Assembly: GCF_012489685.1 (NCBI RefSeq)
Contig: NC_080043.1
Coordinates: forward strand, 39,633,127-39,697,126
Length of the DNA stretch: 64,000 bases
Direction: 5' to 3'
Source of the DNA: Lotus japonicus
Taxonomy: Eukaryota; Streptophyta; Magnoliopsida; Fabales; Fabaceae
In this document: piece after piece, positions 1 through 11,636 of the stretch
Numbering within the stretch: position 1 is the stretch's first letter
Layout of the letters: each line of letters starts with the position of its first letter
The notes under the pieces: model-generated
What the model saw: the letters and a program-made list of their open reading frames with translations, nothing else
Told to the model about the DNA's origin: nothing
Database searches by the model: none
Made by a program: the position numbers and the translations under genes

Positions 1-240
1 AAGTTCTTCTTTCAATTGAGATAATTCAGCTGAGCTATTATAGGTTATACCACTAGTCGATCCAAATGCAACACTATGAAGAGCGCCTAAGCCTAATCCA
101 CGCACACATCCAGCTCTATCTGGACCAAAAAACTTTGGAAAGAGCATCATTTTTTGAAACCTCTACAAAATTGTTGGTTTGACTTAGTTCTTGCTCCACC
201 TCCTCCTACATGTCATTTGGGTAAATTGATAGCATGTCAT
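1..240 (-). pseudogene. CACTA/En-Spm-type transposase (Transposase_24-like) C-terminal fragment
   Basis: Read on the minus strand, the first 150 bases are open through the window edge and encode a block with GPDRAGCVRGLGLGAL followed by HSVAFGSTSG. Such a GP-R-GxVRGLG block followed by a Glu/Leu-rich coiled-coil tail is typical of the plant Ptta/En-Spm Transposase_24 family. The preceding part (EEVEQELSQTNNFVEVSKNDALSKVF) reads in another frame; the two join at a run of six T near position 130, so I infer a one-base slip in that run. The gene continues outside the window. It is a broken transposon gene, not a host gene; the family assignment rests on motif memory only. Confidence 0.55.
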
Positions 241-365
241 TAACTTTAACTTATTCTAAATCAGCAGTGCAAAGATTCTATTTCTTGAAAAAAAGCACAG
301 CAAGATTCTGGTTTTAAATTCCAATCCTAGTAGCAGGGGAATAAACACTTAATTTGGTAACTTAC

Positions 366-1559
366 TGAAGGTATGAAAAACGATAGAAAGGGGGGTTTGA
401 ATAGCGTTTTCAACTAAAAACTTTTCCCTCTTGAGATTTAGACAAATCTCTCGGACAAACAACACAAGGTGCAAAGATAAGAGATGAAGAGAAGCACACA
501 AGTATTTTATCCTAATTCACTTGATAATCGCTCAAGCTAGTTCATTCCACTCGTTAAGGTGATTTCTTCCTTCTTAGAATGAAGCCAATCCACTATTCAA
601 CGTTTGTTACAACAGCACTAGCAACCTGCTCAGTGACTAACAATACAATGAACTAGCAAACACTAATATTCACTCTCTTAGTCTTCTCAAGGAGCTGACC
701 AAACTTGGTCCCTTAAGGAAAACAAACTAACTGTTTGAGGGTTTTGGGTTTACAATGAATGCTTCTAAGAAAGCTAAGGTAAACACAATAAGAACGATTG
801 AAGAAAGATTGCTAAGAGAATAAAGAATGGTTGCTTGAGCTTGCACAAAGTTTCTTAGCTTCTTCTTCCAACTTCAGCCTCTATTTATACTCCAAGGATT
901 ATGGTTGTATTCGTTGTTTGAAATGCTACCGTTGGAGGGCAAATCCGGAACTTCCAGATTCTGCTGTGGGTGAACATCTTAGGTAAGGTCGTCAGGATAG
1001 TACAATTGCTTTTGTACTTGGATAGCGACGTGAACCTTATCCTAGTTGACTTCTGATCAAATCACGCTTCATGTTGGAACTTGTGAAGCTTGGTGATCAG
1101 AGTCAGAGAAAAGCTTGGATCCTCTGACCTTCGTATCTTCTGCTTCTGGACATCAGAGTTGGAAGTACTTGGTCTTCAAGGCCAGCTTACTCTTGGACTT
1201 CAGAATCTTCACTTCATAGCTTCTGGACCTTCAGAACTTCTGGACCTTCAGAGCCTCTGGACCTTCAGAGCTGGTCTTCAGAACTTTAAGTGATCTGAAT
1301 CCACATCAGAGTTTATCATCTTTAGAACTTTTGAAGCATATACCACTGTTCAATAAGAACATAGTGAGTACGAAATCGTTGCGTTGATTACTCTTTGGGC
1401 TAAATGCTTCTGATAATTGTGAGTATTGATCAGAGTTAGAGCCTGTCATTTGAACGCTCAAAAAACAATGTTAGAGTACCATAATTGTTCATACACAATA
1501 GTTAACATGTAATCATCAAAACATAGAGTTGTACTACATGAGCAAATCTTGGTCTTACG
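366..1559 (-). repeat. SIRE-type LTR (about 1.19 kb)
   Basis: The plus strand begins TGAAGGTATGAAAAACGATAG and ends GGTCTTACG, the reverse complement of a TG(C)...CA LTR; the same termini are seen in the LTR at 47982-49192. It contains the TCAGA/CTTCTGGA-rich U3 repeats (1090-1310) shared with that LTR. The TG start has mutated to CG. An ATCTCCCCCTTTTTGATGAT block, the reverse of a polypurine tract, abuts it at 1560, marking this as a 3' LTR. Confidence 0.85.
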
Positions 1560-1741
1560 ATCTCCCCCTTTTTGATGATGACAAAACCAAGTATTTTGAT
1601 GAACAATCCTTAAACAATAAACTGAATACACTCAGAGTTTAGGGTATCAGAGGTGAACTTATCCTGAGATGTATGGTTTATTTTGCTCGTCCTGAATCCA
1701 AGTCACAGTTTGATTCTGAGCTTAGCTCCCCCTGAATCTAA

Positions 1742-2603
1742 GGTAGCGTTTGGTAGACAGGTGGGAAGGGAGCGGAACAAGACACATGGGTTCCGTTCTG
1801 TGTTTGTCGTGTTTTTAAGATGGAACGGAACGGGACAAAAGGCTTCAGGAACGGGACACTTTGGTTCCCTGGAAAAGGGTGGAACGGAAGGGAACGGAAC
1901 AGAACACTCTCTTAAAACATTTGCAAGTTCAAAAATACCCCTAATATATATATTTGAAATTTTATGTATCTAAACAGTTTAAAATCACTTATAAAATTGA
2001 AAGCGCTTATTATATTTGTAGACAAAGTTAAATAAAAATCTACTTTTTCAAAAAATCACATAAAATAAAATCAATTATTTTTTTCAAAAGTAAAATCACT
2101 TTTTGTAAGCAATGATAAACGAGCCAATTAGAGTGCATTTGACTTATTTTGGAAAAATCACTTATTAATCAAAAAATCACTTTTAAAATCAAAAAATCAC
2201 TTTTTTAATCAAAAAATCATCTTTTTAATCAAAAAATCACTTTTAAAATCAAAAAAATCACTTTTTTAATCAAATATCACTTTTTGTGTTTGTTTCAGCT
2301 GAAGCTGAAAACAGATATTTTGATTATTTGAAACAGTTACTTTAGCTTATCATGAAAACCTATGATGATAGATGAGAGGAGATAAAAAAAAGTGATTTTA
2401 ATTAGAGTAATCAAACACGAATCAACTTAATTAAAATAAAATCAATTATTTTTTCGAAAGTAAAATCAGTTTTTGTAAGCAATGATAAACGAGTCAATTA
2501 GAATGCGTTTAATTCAACTTACTTTGGAAAAATCACTTTTTAATCAAAAAATCACTTTTTGTGTTTGTTTCAGCTGAAGCTGAAAACAAATTATTTGAAA
2601 GAG
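1742..2603. mobile_element. Unclassified insertion with AATCACTTTTTAATCAAAA repeats
   Basis: The SIRE homology stops at about 1741 and resumes at about 2604. The insert starts GGTAGCGTTTGGTAGACAGG, a start resembling non-autonomous hAT-like elements, but I cannot find the matching inverted end. From 2067 to 2600 it holds two direct copies of a roughly 170-260 bp unit (the AAGTAAAATCA and GCAATGATAAACGAG blocks recur, ending in CAGCTGAAGCTGAAAACA), with a short-period array of AATCAAAAAATCACTTTT units (2160-2290) expanded in the first copy. No coding region is visible. Confidence 0.4.
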
Positions 2604-2619
2604 AAGAGAGTTCCTAAAA

Positions 2620-2826
2620 CTAATGTTTAGGTAGTCTTCTGAGGATTTCAGCACACATCTCTGAAAGATCTATAATGAGTGTACAGTGAGAATCAAGTCG
2701 TCTCTCAATGGAGTCAAGTATGGCCTGAGTCGGATCAGATTGATCTGGAGCAAACAGAACAGCTTGGTCAGAGGACGGTATATCAGAGCCTAGTGTACCT
2801 AAATGGAGATTCGACTGAAAATTCAA
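2620..2826 (-). pseudogene. Envelope-like ORF C-terminus of the reverse SIRE copy
   Basis: Sixty-eight codons end in SIERRLDSHCTLIIDLSEM followed by a short leucine-arginine tail. This aligns position by position with the end of the env-like protein at 60706-61497 (EQRLDTHESLLMDMKKMMM), and the nucleotides around the stop also align. The role of the plant env-like protein is unproven. Upstream (2827 onward) the similarity is lost, so only the C-terminal 40-60 residues remain. The Met at 2824-2826 is probably an internal codon rather than a true start. Confidence 0.6.
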
Positions 2827-3340
2827 AATTGAAATACTCAGAATTCAGAATCGGGAAACTCTTATGCTAATTGAAAGCAGGGAAAACTAAAGAGGAGAAG
2901 ACACACACACATTGGAATCTAAGCAAACAGAAAAATCTCAGATACATAGATGAGTGAGAAAGATAACCAGTAAGAGAGTGAGGCGAGGGTTGTGGTGTTC
3001 CGGAAGCTCGGTCACGGTGGTGAAGACAATCGATGAGTGGCGGTGATGCGCGGCGCTGAATTTCAGATCGGTGCAAAGTTTGTACGAGTGAGAGATGAAT
3101 GCGTGTTTGATGATTGTTCAGTGGGTGATTTTCAACTTAGCTAGATATATTGTTCACTTTTGTTGAATGAGTGAATTTCAACCGAGGAAGATATTTTTTA
3201 AAAAAGAAACCTTTTTTTTGAAATTAAAAAAAAAAAAGAAACCTTGAGTGTTATATTATATATATTCTAACAGTCTTTCAAAAAAATATATATATTCTAA
3301 CAGTGGGTGAGTTCACGTTTGTTATATATATTCTAACAAG
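2827..3340. other. Unassigned sequence, leader-like on the minus strand
   Basis: I find no supported gene. The minus strand from 3110 to 2870 is pyrimidine-rich and has a 69-codon open frame (3076-2867) with no recognisable motif; it resembles a 5' leader captured or left by another element. From 3250 to 3340 the unit TATATATTCTAACA recurs three times. Confidence 0.3.
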
Positions 3341-3344
3341 GAAA

Positions 3345-3540
3345 ATGTTGTGGGGCACGACCTTGGGCCTCGTGCACCACGCACGAAGTACTTTCTGGCG
3401 GTTTTAAACCGGCAGAAACCGTAACTTTTTTTTTTTTTTTTGATAGTTGTAATTTAGTGGCGGTTTAAAACCACCACTAAATGACTCTCGTGCATCATTC
3501 GTACCTGTTTTGTCGTACCATATAGCATTGCTCTTCTAAC
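3345..3540. repeat. Small palindromic repeat (MITE-like)
   Basis: TTTAGTGGCGGTTT and AACCACCACTAAA at about 3452-3481 form a near-perfect hairpin, and a second GGCGGTTTTAAACCGGCAG palindrome lies at 3398-3417. Flanks share CTCGTGCA/CACGAGG-type sequence in opposite orientation. The boundaries and target duplication are unclear. Confidence 0.3.
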
Positions 3541-3608
3541 AATATCAATTTTATAAATAATAGATTGATATCATCACGTTCAAAAAAAAGATTGATATCA
3601 TCACTTCA

Positions 3609-3845
3609 AAAATTTTGCTACCAAATAGCTGCTAATTAGCTGTGAATGCTGTCCTAAATTAGTGACATTCTAAATAAATGCCATAGTAATTTGCTTTCAA
3701 ATAGCTGCTAATTAGCTGCGAATCCGGTCCTAAATTAGTGGCATTCTAAATAAATGCCAAAAGTAATTTGCTGCCAAATAGCTACTAATTAGCTAGGGTT
3801 GCGTTTTCAAATTTGTGGCATTCTACTTAAATGCCACAAATATAG
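3609..3845. repeat. Three tandem copies of an about 80-bp unit
   Basis: The unit CCAAATAGCTGCTAATTAGC ... AAATTAGTGGCATTCTAAATAAATGCCA recurs at about 3610, 3697 and 3772 with growing divergence in the third copy. No coding content. Confidence 0.7.
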
Positions 3846-3860
3846 TGCCAATAAAAATAA

Positions 3861-4000
3861 GTTTTTTTTGTTTTTTTTATAGGTCAATGTTAGTTGTTAA
3901 TTGTTAGTAAATTAGTTCCTTCACCCGGATTCAAATCCTGACCCTTCACCCTGTAAATCCTTTCATTCCCCTTTTGCTCACCAAGTGAGCTACCCTTCCC
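3861..4000 (-). mobile_element. tRNA-derived SINE
   Basis: On the minus strand an A-box-like TAGCTCACTTGG (3992-3981) is followed 42 bases later by a B-box-like GGATTTGAATCC (3938-3927), the internal RNA polymerase III promoter layout of tRNA-derived SINEs. The 3' tail is A-rich (TATAAAAAAAACAAAAAAAAC, 3880-3861). I did not find a convincing target duplication, so the 5' edge (about 4000) is approximate. Confidence 0.65.
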
Positions 4001-4093
4001 CAGTGATCGCATTTATTATATCTCTTCCTTCTTTATCTTTATTTTGAATGTCTGATAATTATCTACGATATATGTATGTTTGCGAATCATTTT

Positions 4094-5882
4094 GAGTGAA
4101 TCACCATTTTGATCCCTAAGAATGAAGGCGTCGGGCATAATAGTCCCTTGAAATTATTAATGGTTAAAAAAATCCATGTAAGTGTTGACGTCGGTCAAAG
4201 TAGTCCCTATTTAAGTTTAGCCGTTAGTCCCTGGGACGGAAAATGTCCATGTGCCACGTGGGTTTCAATTTGGTCCCCGACATTATCAATTTAGTCCCTG
4301 ACACGTAATTAAATAAAAAATATGAATTAAAAATTAATCAGTCTTTTAAAAATAATTAATTATTAATGAAATTATAATTAAAATTATTAATTAAAAAATT
4401 CTTGATTTCCAATTTTAGAAATTTCTAAACTAAAATAACCTTCATCTTCATCCCTCTAGAACCCTGGAAAATCCCTAATCAAACTTCTCCAAGAAAAAAC
4501 CTGAATTATATATCAAGCTTCATTCTTCTACTGTAAAAGAACAAAAACATGTCCAAACCTCCTTCTATCCCTTTGCCGTAAATCCATCCTCTCCACCCTT
4601 TCACTCTTTTTTTTCTTTTTAAAGAAAATAAACTCTCTTCCCTTTCTACTCTGTCCGTATAAAAAAACCACCACCAAATCTTCTCATTTGAATTCCATCA
4701 CCTTTCTTCTGGGTTTCTTTTCATCTCCTCCCCCTTCTTCATCATCTTCTTCCTCAATCCCTCCTTCACCCAATCCCCAAAAACCCAGATTTGAGAAAAT
4801 TAACAACTTTTTTCTCCCATTTTCTTCCAAGATCTAGCAAGATAGGAACCCATAAACATCAGAGGATGAGGAACAAGAAAAAAGATGAGGAAAGAAAACG
4901 TTTTTCTTCCAGATCCAGCAAGGGTGAATCCCAAATCATCATCACAAAGTCATGGTTTGTGGTTCTGCTTGGAAGAGGAAGATGAAGAGGTCGTGGTTTT
5001 GAACTCCTCTTCCGATCTGCTCCAATTTTCATTCGATCTGTACCCAACCTTCAATGAAAATAACTTCTTCACACCCAACCCTCAAAACGCAGAACGTGAC
5101 CCTTCCTTCCTCCATTCTTGGTCATTTTGGTTTAGGGGTTCTAAGCGACGTATTAGAGTTCATGGGTGTTGCAGAGCTTATTACTTCGGTGAGGGCGAAT
5201 GGTAGGTCCTGGGCGGATCTTGTAGTTCTGGAAGTTTGGTCATGTTCTTGTTGTGATGCTTGTTTCTTTTTTTTTTGAATGATTATGAAGCTTCTTCATA
5301 TTTGGTGATATCTAAAGGTTGAATTTTTCTATTGCATAACATTTGATATGTACCAAAGGAGTTTGAATCATGTATTTAGTGTGGTTTTCCATGACGCAAG
5401 GTTAATTTTTTTCCCAGATATGTAATCTTCCATGTAACTTTAGTTGTGTGGTGGGATTTCTTGCTAGCCATAGAAGTATTTTTCCATTTCAAGTTTGGTT
5501 TTTTATTGGATTTACTGTTATCCTTCTAGGTTTTAATGTTATTGATAATGAATAAGATGGTAATTAATATTTAAAAAAAAGACTCTGATTAATTTTTTTA
5601 TTTTTTGTATTCATAATTCTATTTTCTTAATTTTTAATTCATAATTTTTATTTAATTACGTGTCAGGGACTAAATTGATAATGTCAGGGACCAAATTGAA
5701 ACCCACGTGACACATAACGTGACACATGGACATTTTCCGTCCCAGGGACTAACTGCTAAACTTAAATAGGGACTACTTTGACCGACGCCGACCCTTACAA
5801 GGATTTTTTTAACCATTAATGATTTCAAGAGACTATTATGACCGACGTTTTCATTGTTAGGGACCAAAATGGTGATTCACTC
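4094..5882. mobile_element. Non-autonomous long-TIR MULE (Pack-MULE-like)
   Basis: Terminal inverted repeats of about 245 bp (4094-4340 and 5632-5882) begin GAGTGAATCACCATTTTG at both ends. A perfect 9-bp direct duplication AATCATTTT flanks the element (4085-4093 and 5883-5891), the hallmark of Mutator-like elements. No transposase is visible, so it must be mobilised in trans. The unique 1.3-kb interior looks like captured leader and exon sequence. Confidence 0.92.
4341..5631 (+). pseudogene. Interior of the MULE: probably captured gene fragments
   Basis: The first part (4480-4790) is CT-rich like a plant 5' leader, followed by overlapping open frames at 4791-4985, 4885-5205 and 5054-5278. 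The 4885 frame reads EEEDEEVVVLNSSSDLLQFS; the 5054 frame contains LGVLSDVLEFMGVAELITS. Neither is a full domain I recognise. Frame changes between neighbouring plausible peptides suggest a decayed or chimeric capture. Beyond 5280 it is AT-rich with no coding signal. No function is assigned. Confidence 0.4.
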
Positions 5883-6131
5883 AATCATTTTAGATATGTT
5901 TTGAGTTGATGCAGTAACATTAGCTTTGATTTCCATAATTTCAGCAGATGATGTGGTGCCCAAAGTCAATAGTTGTACCATTTAGAAGCTGCCATTGACT
6001 TTCTCCTCCTTTTATTTAATCTAAGGTTGTTGGCAAATGGCCTATGTCATACTCGAGTCTGCATCAGTGCTTATCATTTATCACCAGCTTGATTATGATA
6101 AGTACGTTAATTTGCAAAGGGGAAAAGATGA

Positions 6132-6272
6132 TGCACTGTTTACACTGTCAACCAATCAGATTTCAATGATGTGAGAAAATCTCTCTTTTTATTTAATTTC
6201 ATTAATTGAGATGACTCTTCCTTAAAATCTGATTGGTTGACGATGTAAAAAAAACTTTAAACCGTCAGTGCA
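6132..6272. mobile_element. MITE, about 140 bp
   Basis: The ends TGCACTG ... GTCAACCAATCAGATTT (6132-6163) and AAATCTGATTGGTTGAC ... CAGTGCA (6226-6272) are inverted copies of each other, giving a long hairpin with an AT-rich centre. Termini resemble CACTA-type ends. The target duplication is unclear. Confidence 0.7.
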
Positions 6273-6756
6273 TAGAAATTACACGGTTCGCAAATTATAT
6301 ATTCAATTCTAAAGCAAGTAACCAATGTACGGACGGTTCAAATGCATGGATTCGCTGATCATGAAGTTTTTTATTAAAAAAAAATTGTTGCATATCCCAC
6401 TTGTTTTAAACAATGGGTGATCTTGTCTTTTTCCTTGTAGACCTACGTTAACAATTGAATTAAAAATGAATTTTGAATAATCAAACTTTTAGACCAAGAC
6501 TTTGCCATTTCTGCGTATTAACAATTTTTTTATAGACTGCCTACCCATTTAATTATTTATTTTCAAACGAAACAATATGAAGACATATATAGATGTGTAT
6601 CGTATCCAGATATGCCTGAGATTAATCTGCATTTTTTCCTTAAAATTCAAACTTCAGCCAATTTATCTAATAAGTAAGTCTGTCTGAGGTGATATTTCTG
6701 CAAGGCAAGTCAAAATATGCGTTGTAGAAAAATTTCTAAAAAAAAAAGTAGTAGTT
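6273..6756. other. AT-rich intergenic sequence
   Basis: No open frame of note, repeat or regulatory structure is visible here. Confidence 0.6.
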
Positions 6757-6776
6757 AAAATTTGCAAGTTGCTCGC

Positions 6777-6972
6777 TGTTAGGGATATATATGCACAAGC
6801 ATGTGAAATGCTTTAGTTTAATAGATCACGTGACTAGCACGTGAGCTACTAGAAGTCTCTATTGAAGGCTATATAATCATTGTATCACTCAACAGTGAAA
6901 GCACCAATTAATGATAGAATATTCCGATTAACAAAGTTCTCTCCCTCTCTCTTTTCTGTTATTTTCTCAAGA
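6777..6972 (+). repeat. 5' LTR of the Ale-like copia element
   Basis: Starts TGTTAGGGATATATATGC and ends TTCTCAAGA. It contains a CACGTGACTAGCACGTG inverted box pair (G-box core CACGTG) and a TATATAAT at 6870. The primer site TGGTATCTAGAGC follows directly at 6973, one base longer than the usual TGGTATCAGAGC tRNA-Met complement. Confidence 0.92.
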
Positions 6973-7004
6973 TGGTATCTAGAGCTATCGACGTTCAGTG
7001 AGCC

Positions 7005-10000
7005 ATGGCTCAGTCTGCTTCTGCTTCTGATTCGACTTCTTCAGTGCTTTCTCACAAATTGAGCATGAAGCTTACATAAAAGAATTACTTCTCATGGAAG
7101 CAGCAGATCGAGGGAGCGATTCGATCACAAAAGCTGCAGAAGTTCGACGTCGATCCAGCGATTCCACACCGCTTTCTCAATGAAGAAGATCGCGCACAAG
7201 GAACGGAGAATCCGGCGTACTCTGAATGGTTGCAACAAGATTCAGCTCTGTTCACCTGGCTTCTGTCGACGCTCTCCGAAGATCTGCTTCCGACGGTGAT
7301 CAATTGTGAACACTCATATCAGATCTGGAATGAAATCACTGGTTTCTTCCAAATTCAGCGTCTCGCACAATCGACACGGCTACGTTCTGAGCTACGATCG
7401 ATGAGGGTCAAAATCTGCTTCAGAATACTTGCATAAGATTAAGGTCATTGTTAACACTCTGATTTCAATTGGTGATCCAGTTTCCTTTCGTGATCACTTG
7501 GAGATCATCTTCGATGGACTACCAGAGGAATTTGATGCTCTCATGACGCTAGTGTACAATCGTGGTACATTATGCTCAATCAATGAAGTTGAAGCAATGA
7601 TTGTTTGTTATGAGGCTCGTCTTGATCGCACAAGGAAGAAACAACTTGGAGAGTCGCTGATTTCAGCTAATGTGGCTCAAGTTGTAGCTCCTGCAAATTC
7701 CTCAACCATGACACCTCCACCAGCACCAAACTATCAGCCACCGGCCCCAACTCCTCATGAATCTTCTTATGATCGTGATTTTAATGAGGACTCATATCAG
7801 TCAGAGAACTTTGGTGGCCGTGGGAACAGAGAAGGTCGCGGTCGTGGACATGGTCGTGGCCGTCGAGGTCGATCCTCTGTACAGTGTCAGATCTGCCACA
7901 AATCAGGACATGATGCCTCTATTTGCAACCATCGTTACAACAATGCTCCACAAACTCAGAATTCACCACATAACTCTTAGTTTGCTTATGGAGCACCTGG
8001 TTTTGGCTTCTCCGGATATGGAAACACAAGCTTCTATCCTAATAGTGCACCATTTTATGGTCACAATAGTTATGGATACCCAGTCTCACCTATGGCTCAT
8101 GGCTATGGTCCTGCACCCAGGTGGAATTCATCTGGTTATTCACCAGGTTTCCCCACTCCTCAGAGATCACAAATGCCTCAGACTACTTCAGGCTCTCATT
8201 TTTCCAATGGCTGGTCCGCTAGGGGTGCCTCTCCAAGACCTCCACGGTCCTATATGGTTGGCTCTGGACCGGGTTCTTCTTACACTCCACAGGGGTTTCT
8301 TGCAGGTCCTGTTTCTGACACTAGTTCTTGGGTCCCTGACTCGGGAGCAACACATCACATAACCAATGATTCTGCCTCGTTTCAAGATGATCACTCAGCT
8401 TCAGGTTCTGATCAAGTGTTTATGGGGAATGGTCAAGGTGTGCCAATTAAGAACGTTGGTTCAGCTTGTGTTCCATCTCCTATTAACCCACATACTACAC
8501 TTGTCCTTAAAAACCTTCTATTAGTTCCTAACATTACCAAAAATCTTGTTAGTGTTCAAAAATTTTGCAAGGATTGTGTTTTCTTTGAATTTCATGAAAC
8601 CTCTTGTTGTGTTAAATCTCAGGTTACTGAAGCAATTATGGTTCAAGGGATAGTTGGTGTAGATGGGCTATATACTTTTCAAGCTTTCCATCCCGCTCCT
8701 ACCTCTTCAGTTTCTGATAAACTGTCTAAGCCTAGTCAAAATTCTCTTTGTAATTTTGTTTCTACTATTAGTTCAAACAATGTTCAGTCAGCTACTGTAA
8801 TAGGACCTACTTTGTATGACTTGTGGCATGCTAGGTATGGGCACCCTCATCATGAGGCCCTGTAACATGCTTTAACACAATGTAATGTTCCTGTTCCTAT
8901 TAAATACAATTTTACTTTTTGTCAAGCTTGTTGCCTTGAAAAGTCTTATAGGCTTTCTTCTCATTCTTCCTCTATTGTTTATACTTTTCCTCTGGAACTT
9001 GTGTTCATTGACTTGTGGGGTCCTGCTTCCAGATAATCTTCTGATGGATATTTTTATTTCTTGACTTGTGTTGATGCCTTTTCACGGTTTACTTGGATTT
9101 TTCCTCTAAGAACCAAGTCTGCTGCTTACACAGCTTTTGTTCAGTTTAGAACAATGGAAGAAGCACAATTAAATCACAAAATCAAAGCAGTTCAGAGTGA
9201 TTCGGGAGGAGAGTTTCGTTCCTTGACTAAACTTTTCACTGACCAAGGAATCTTACACTGAAAAACTTGTCCACACACACACCATCAAAATGGTAGTGCG
9301 GAAAGAAAACACATGCATCTTGTTGAAATAGGGTTAACCATGTCAGCACATGCCAAGCTCCCTTTGGCCTATTGGGATCATGCCTTCTTGACTGCTGCAT
9401 ATCTCATAAACAAAACACCAACTTCTGTTCTCAATCATGAAACACCTTACTTCGAGCTTCTCAAACAATCTTTTGATTGTAAATATCTTAAAGTATTTGA
9501 TTCTACCTGCTATCCTTTTCTTAGACCCTATCATAATGTCAAATTATCCTATAGGTCCAAAGAATGTGTTTTCCTTGGATACTCCTCTTGTCATAAGGGG
9601 TACAAGTGTCTTGACAGTTCTGGTAGGAGTTTTATCTCCAAAGATGTTTTGTTCAATGAAACTAGGTTCCCTTTTTCAGAGTTGTTTCCCTCTATAGACA
9701 CAGAGACACATATCACTCCTATGTCTTATGTGATTCCCCTAGTTTCCCCAGCACCTACTCCTGCCCTTTTGTGTCTCCTTCACCCCCTTCTCAGCAGGAG
9801 TCCTCACAACATATAGCAACACCTTCACCAACATAACTTGAAGCTTCAGCAACTAACTCAGGCAATAACACTACTTCAGCACAGCCTACTCATCAACATA
9901 CTTCACCTCCACCATCTAGCAGTTCCACCACACATACCACACCACAAAACACATCTTCTTGACCTTCACCAATTGTTTATCCCCTCAATACACACACCAT

Positions 10001-11623
10001 GACTACTAGAGCCAAATCTGGCATTGTGAAACCTAGACTATTTTCTACTTTGTTGCTCACACAAGCTGCAGAACCTACTTCTACAAAGAAAGCATTAGCA
10101 GACCCTAAATGGTTCAAGGCTATGAAGGAGGAATTTGATGCTTTGATGCACAATCAAACTTGGACACTCGTGCCTTTGCCCCCTGACAGAAAGCCCATTG
10201 GATGTAAATGGGTGTATAGGGCAAAAGAGAACCCTGATGGGACCATAAGTAGATACAAAGCATGACTTGTGGCAAAAGGTTTTAGTCAAAGAGCAGGACT
10301 TGACTATTCCGAGACCTTCTCACCTGCGGTCAAACCCATTACCATCAGAATCATCTTAACACTGGCAGTATCCAATAACTGGCACATTCAGCAGTAAGAT
10401 GTTAACAACGCTTTCCTCAATGGTTTGCTTGAGGAAGAAGTCTACATGGTACAACCACCAGGCTTTGAACAGCAAGATAAATCTCTTGTTTGTAGGCTGC
10501 AAAGAGCTCTATATGGCCTCACACAAGCACCCATGGCTTGGTTTGAGAGATTAAAATCAGCCTTGCTTAAGTATGGTTTTAGTTCTAGCAAGTGTGATCC
10601 CTCATTATTCACTCTGCATACTAAGACTGACAGTGTCTATTTGTTAGTGTATGTGGATGATATCATCATCACGGGCTCTTCTGTGTCTTTGATCAATCAG
10701 CTAGTAAGCAAGCTTAACTCCGAATTTGCTCTTAAACATCTTGGGGAGTTGGATGATTTCCTAGGCATCCAAGTTCAGAGGTTGTAGAATGGGTCACTTC
10801 TCATGACTCAAACAAAGTATATCAATGATCTTCTTGAGAGAGCTCACATGGTAGAGGCTATGGGCATCTCCACTCTATGATAAGTGGACACAAACTCACC
10901 AAGCATGGTGCAGACTATCTATCAGACCCAACTTCTTACAGGTCTATAGTTGGAGCATTGCAATATGCAACGCTTACTAGGCCTGAGATAAGCTTTTCAG
11001 TCAACAAAGTTTGTCAATTTTTGGCACAGCCCTTAGAGGAGCATTGGAGGGCTGTAAAGAGGATTTTACGATACCTTAAGGGTACAACTTCACACGGCTT
11101 ACTCATTTAGAAGAGTTCCATGCAAGCACCTTAGACTTTAGCAGCATACTGTGATGCTGATTGGGCATTAGATATTGATGACAGATGATCCACTTATGGA
11201 TTCTGCATTTTTCTTGGTCCCAATCTCATTAGCTGGAGTTCCAAGAAGAAAACCTTAGTAGCTCGTTCTAGCAATGAGGCTGAGTACAGGAGCTTAGCTA
11301 ATACCACTGCATAAATTCTTTGGGTTGAGTCCTTATTGACTGAATTAAAAATTCCCTACAAGACTCCTCATGTGTATTGTGACAACATGAGTGCAGTTGC
11401 GCTTACACAGAATCCTATTTTCCATGCCAAGACCAAGCATATGGAATTGGACATCTTTTTTGTTAGAAAAAAAGTTTTGAGCAAAAACCTCACCATCACT
11501 CATGTGCCTTCCTTTGCTCAAGTTGCAGACATCTTTACTAAAGCTCTATCTCCTTTTCGGTTTACAACATTGCGAGACAATCTCAAGGTGGTTGACAGGT
11601 TCTATGTTATTCACCCACCTTGA
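7005..11623 (+). pseudogene. gag-pol of the Ale-like copia element (multiple stops)
   Basis: Gag (UBN2 type) opens at ATG 7005 and hits TAA at 7077; it continues to about 7978 through a frame change near 7405, with a CQICHKSGHDASIC zinc knuckle near 7890. Protease motif DSGATHH is at 8340. Integrase follows with FSRFTWIFPL and QSDSGGEF (9080-9220). Reverse transcriptase contains LYGLTQAPMAWFERL and an intact YVDDIIITG (about 10510-10680). RNase H shows [14 protein letters not shown] and YCDNMSAVAL motifs (11260-11410). In-frame stops break it in at least a dozen places (for example 8863, 9259, 10264, 10396, 10786, 11108), so it cannot make a polyprotein. Confidence 0.9.
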
Positions 11624-11636
11624 GCTTGAGGGGGAA

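Larger units (their letters stand above)
366..2826 (-). mobile_element. 3' part of a SIRE-type Ty1/copia element, reverse strand
   Basis: On the minus strand the order is envelope-like C-terminus (2826-2620), an insertion (about 1742-2603), pre-LTR region with a purine-rich tract (near 1740-1560), then the 3' LTR (1559-366). The segment 1683-1741 is nearly identical, reversed, to the sequence upstream of the 3' LTR of the SIRE-type element at 47982-63310 (around 62750-62830), and the env-like stop region (TAG-TTTTAGGA) aligns with that element's stop region near 61495. The rest of the element is absent or lies beyond recognisable homology. Confidence 0.75.

Noticed and set aside
3910..4000. 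A tRNA gene on the minus strand
   Set aside because: The A and B boxes are there but no cloverleaf can be drawn and an A-rich tail follows, so a SINE fits better.
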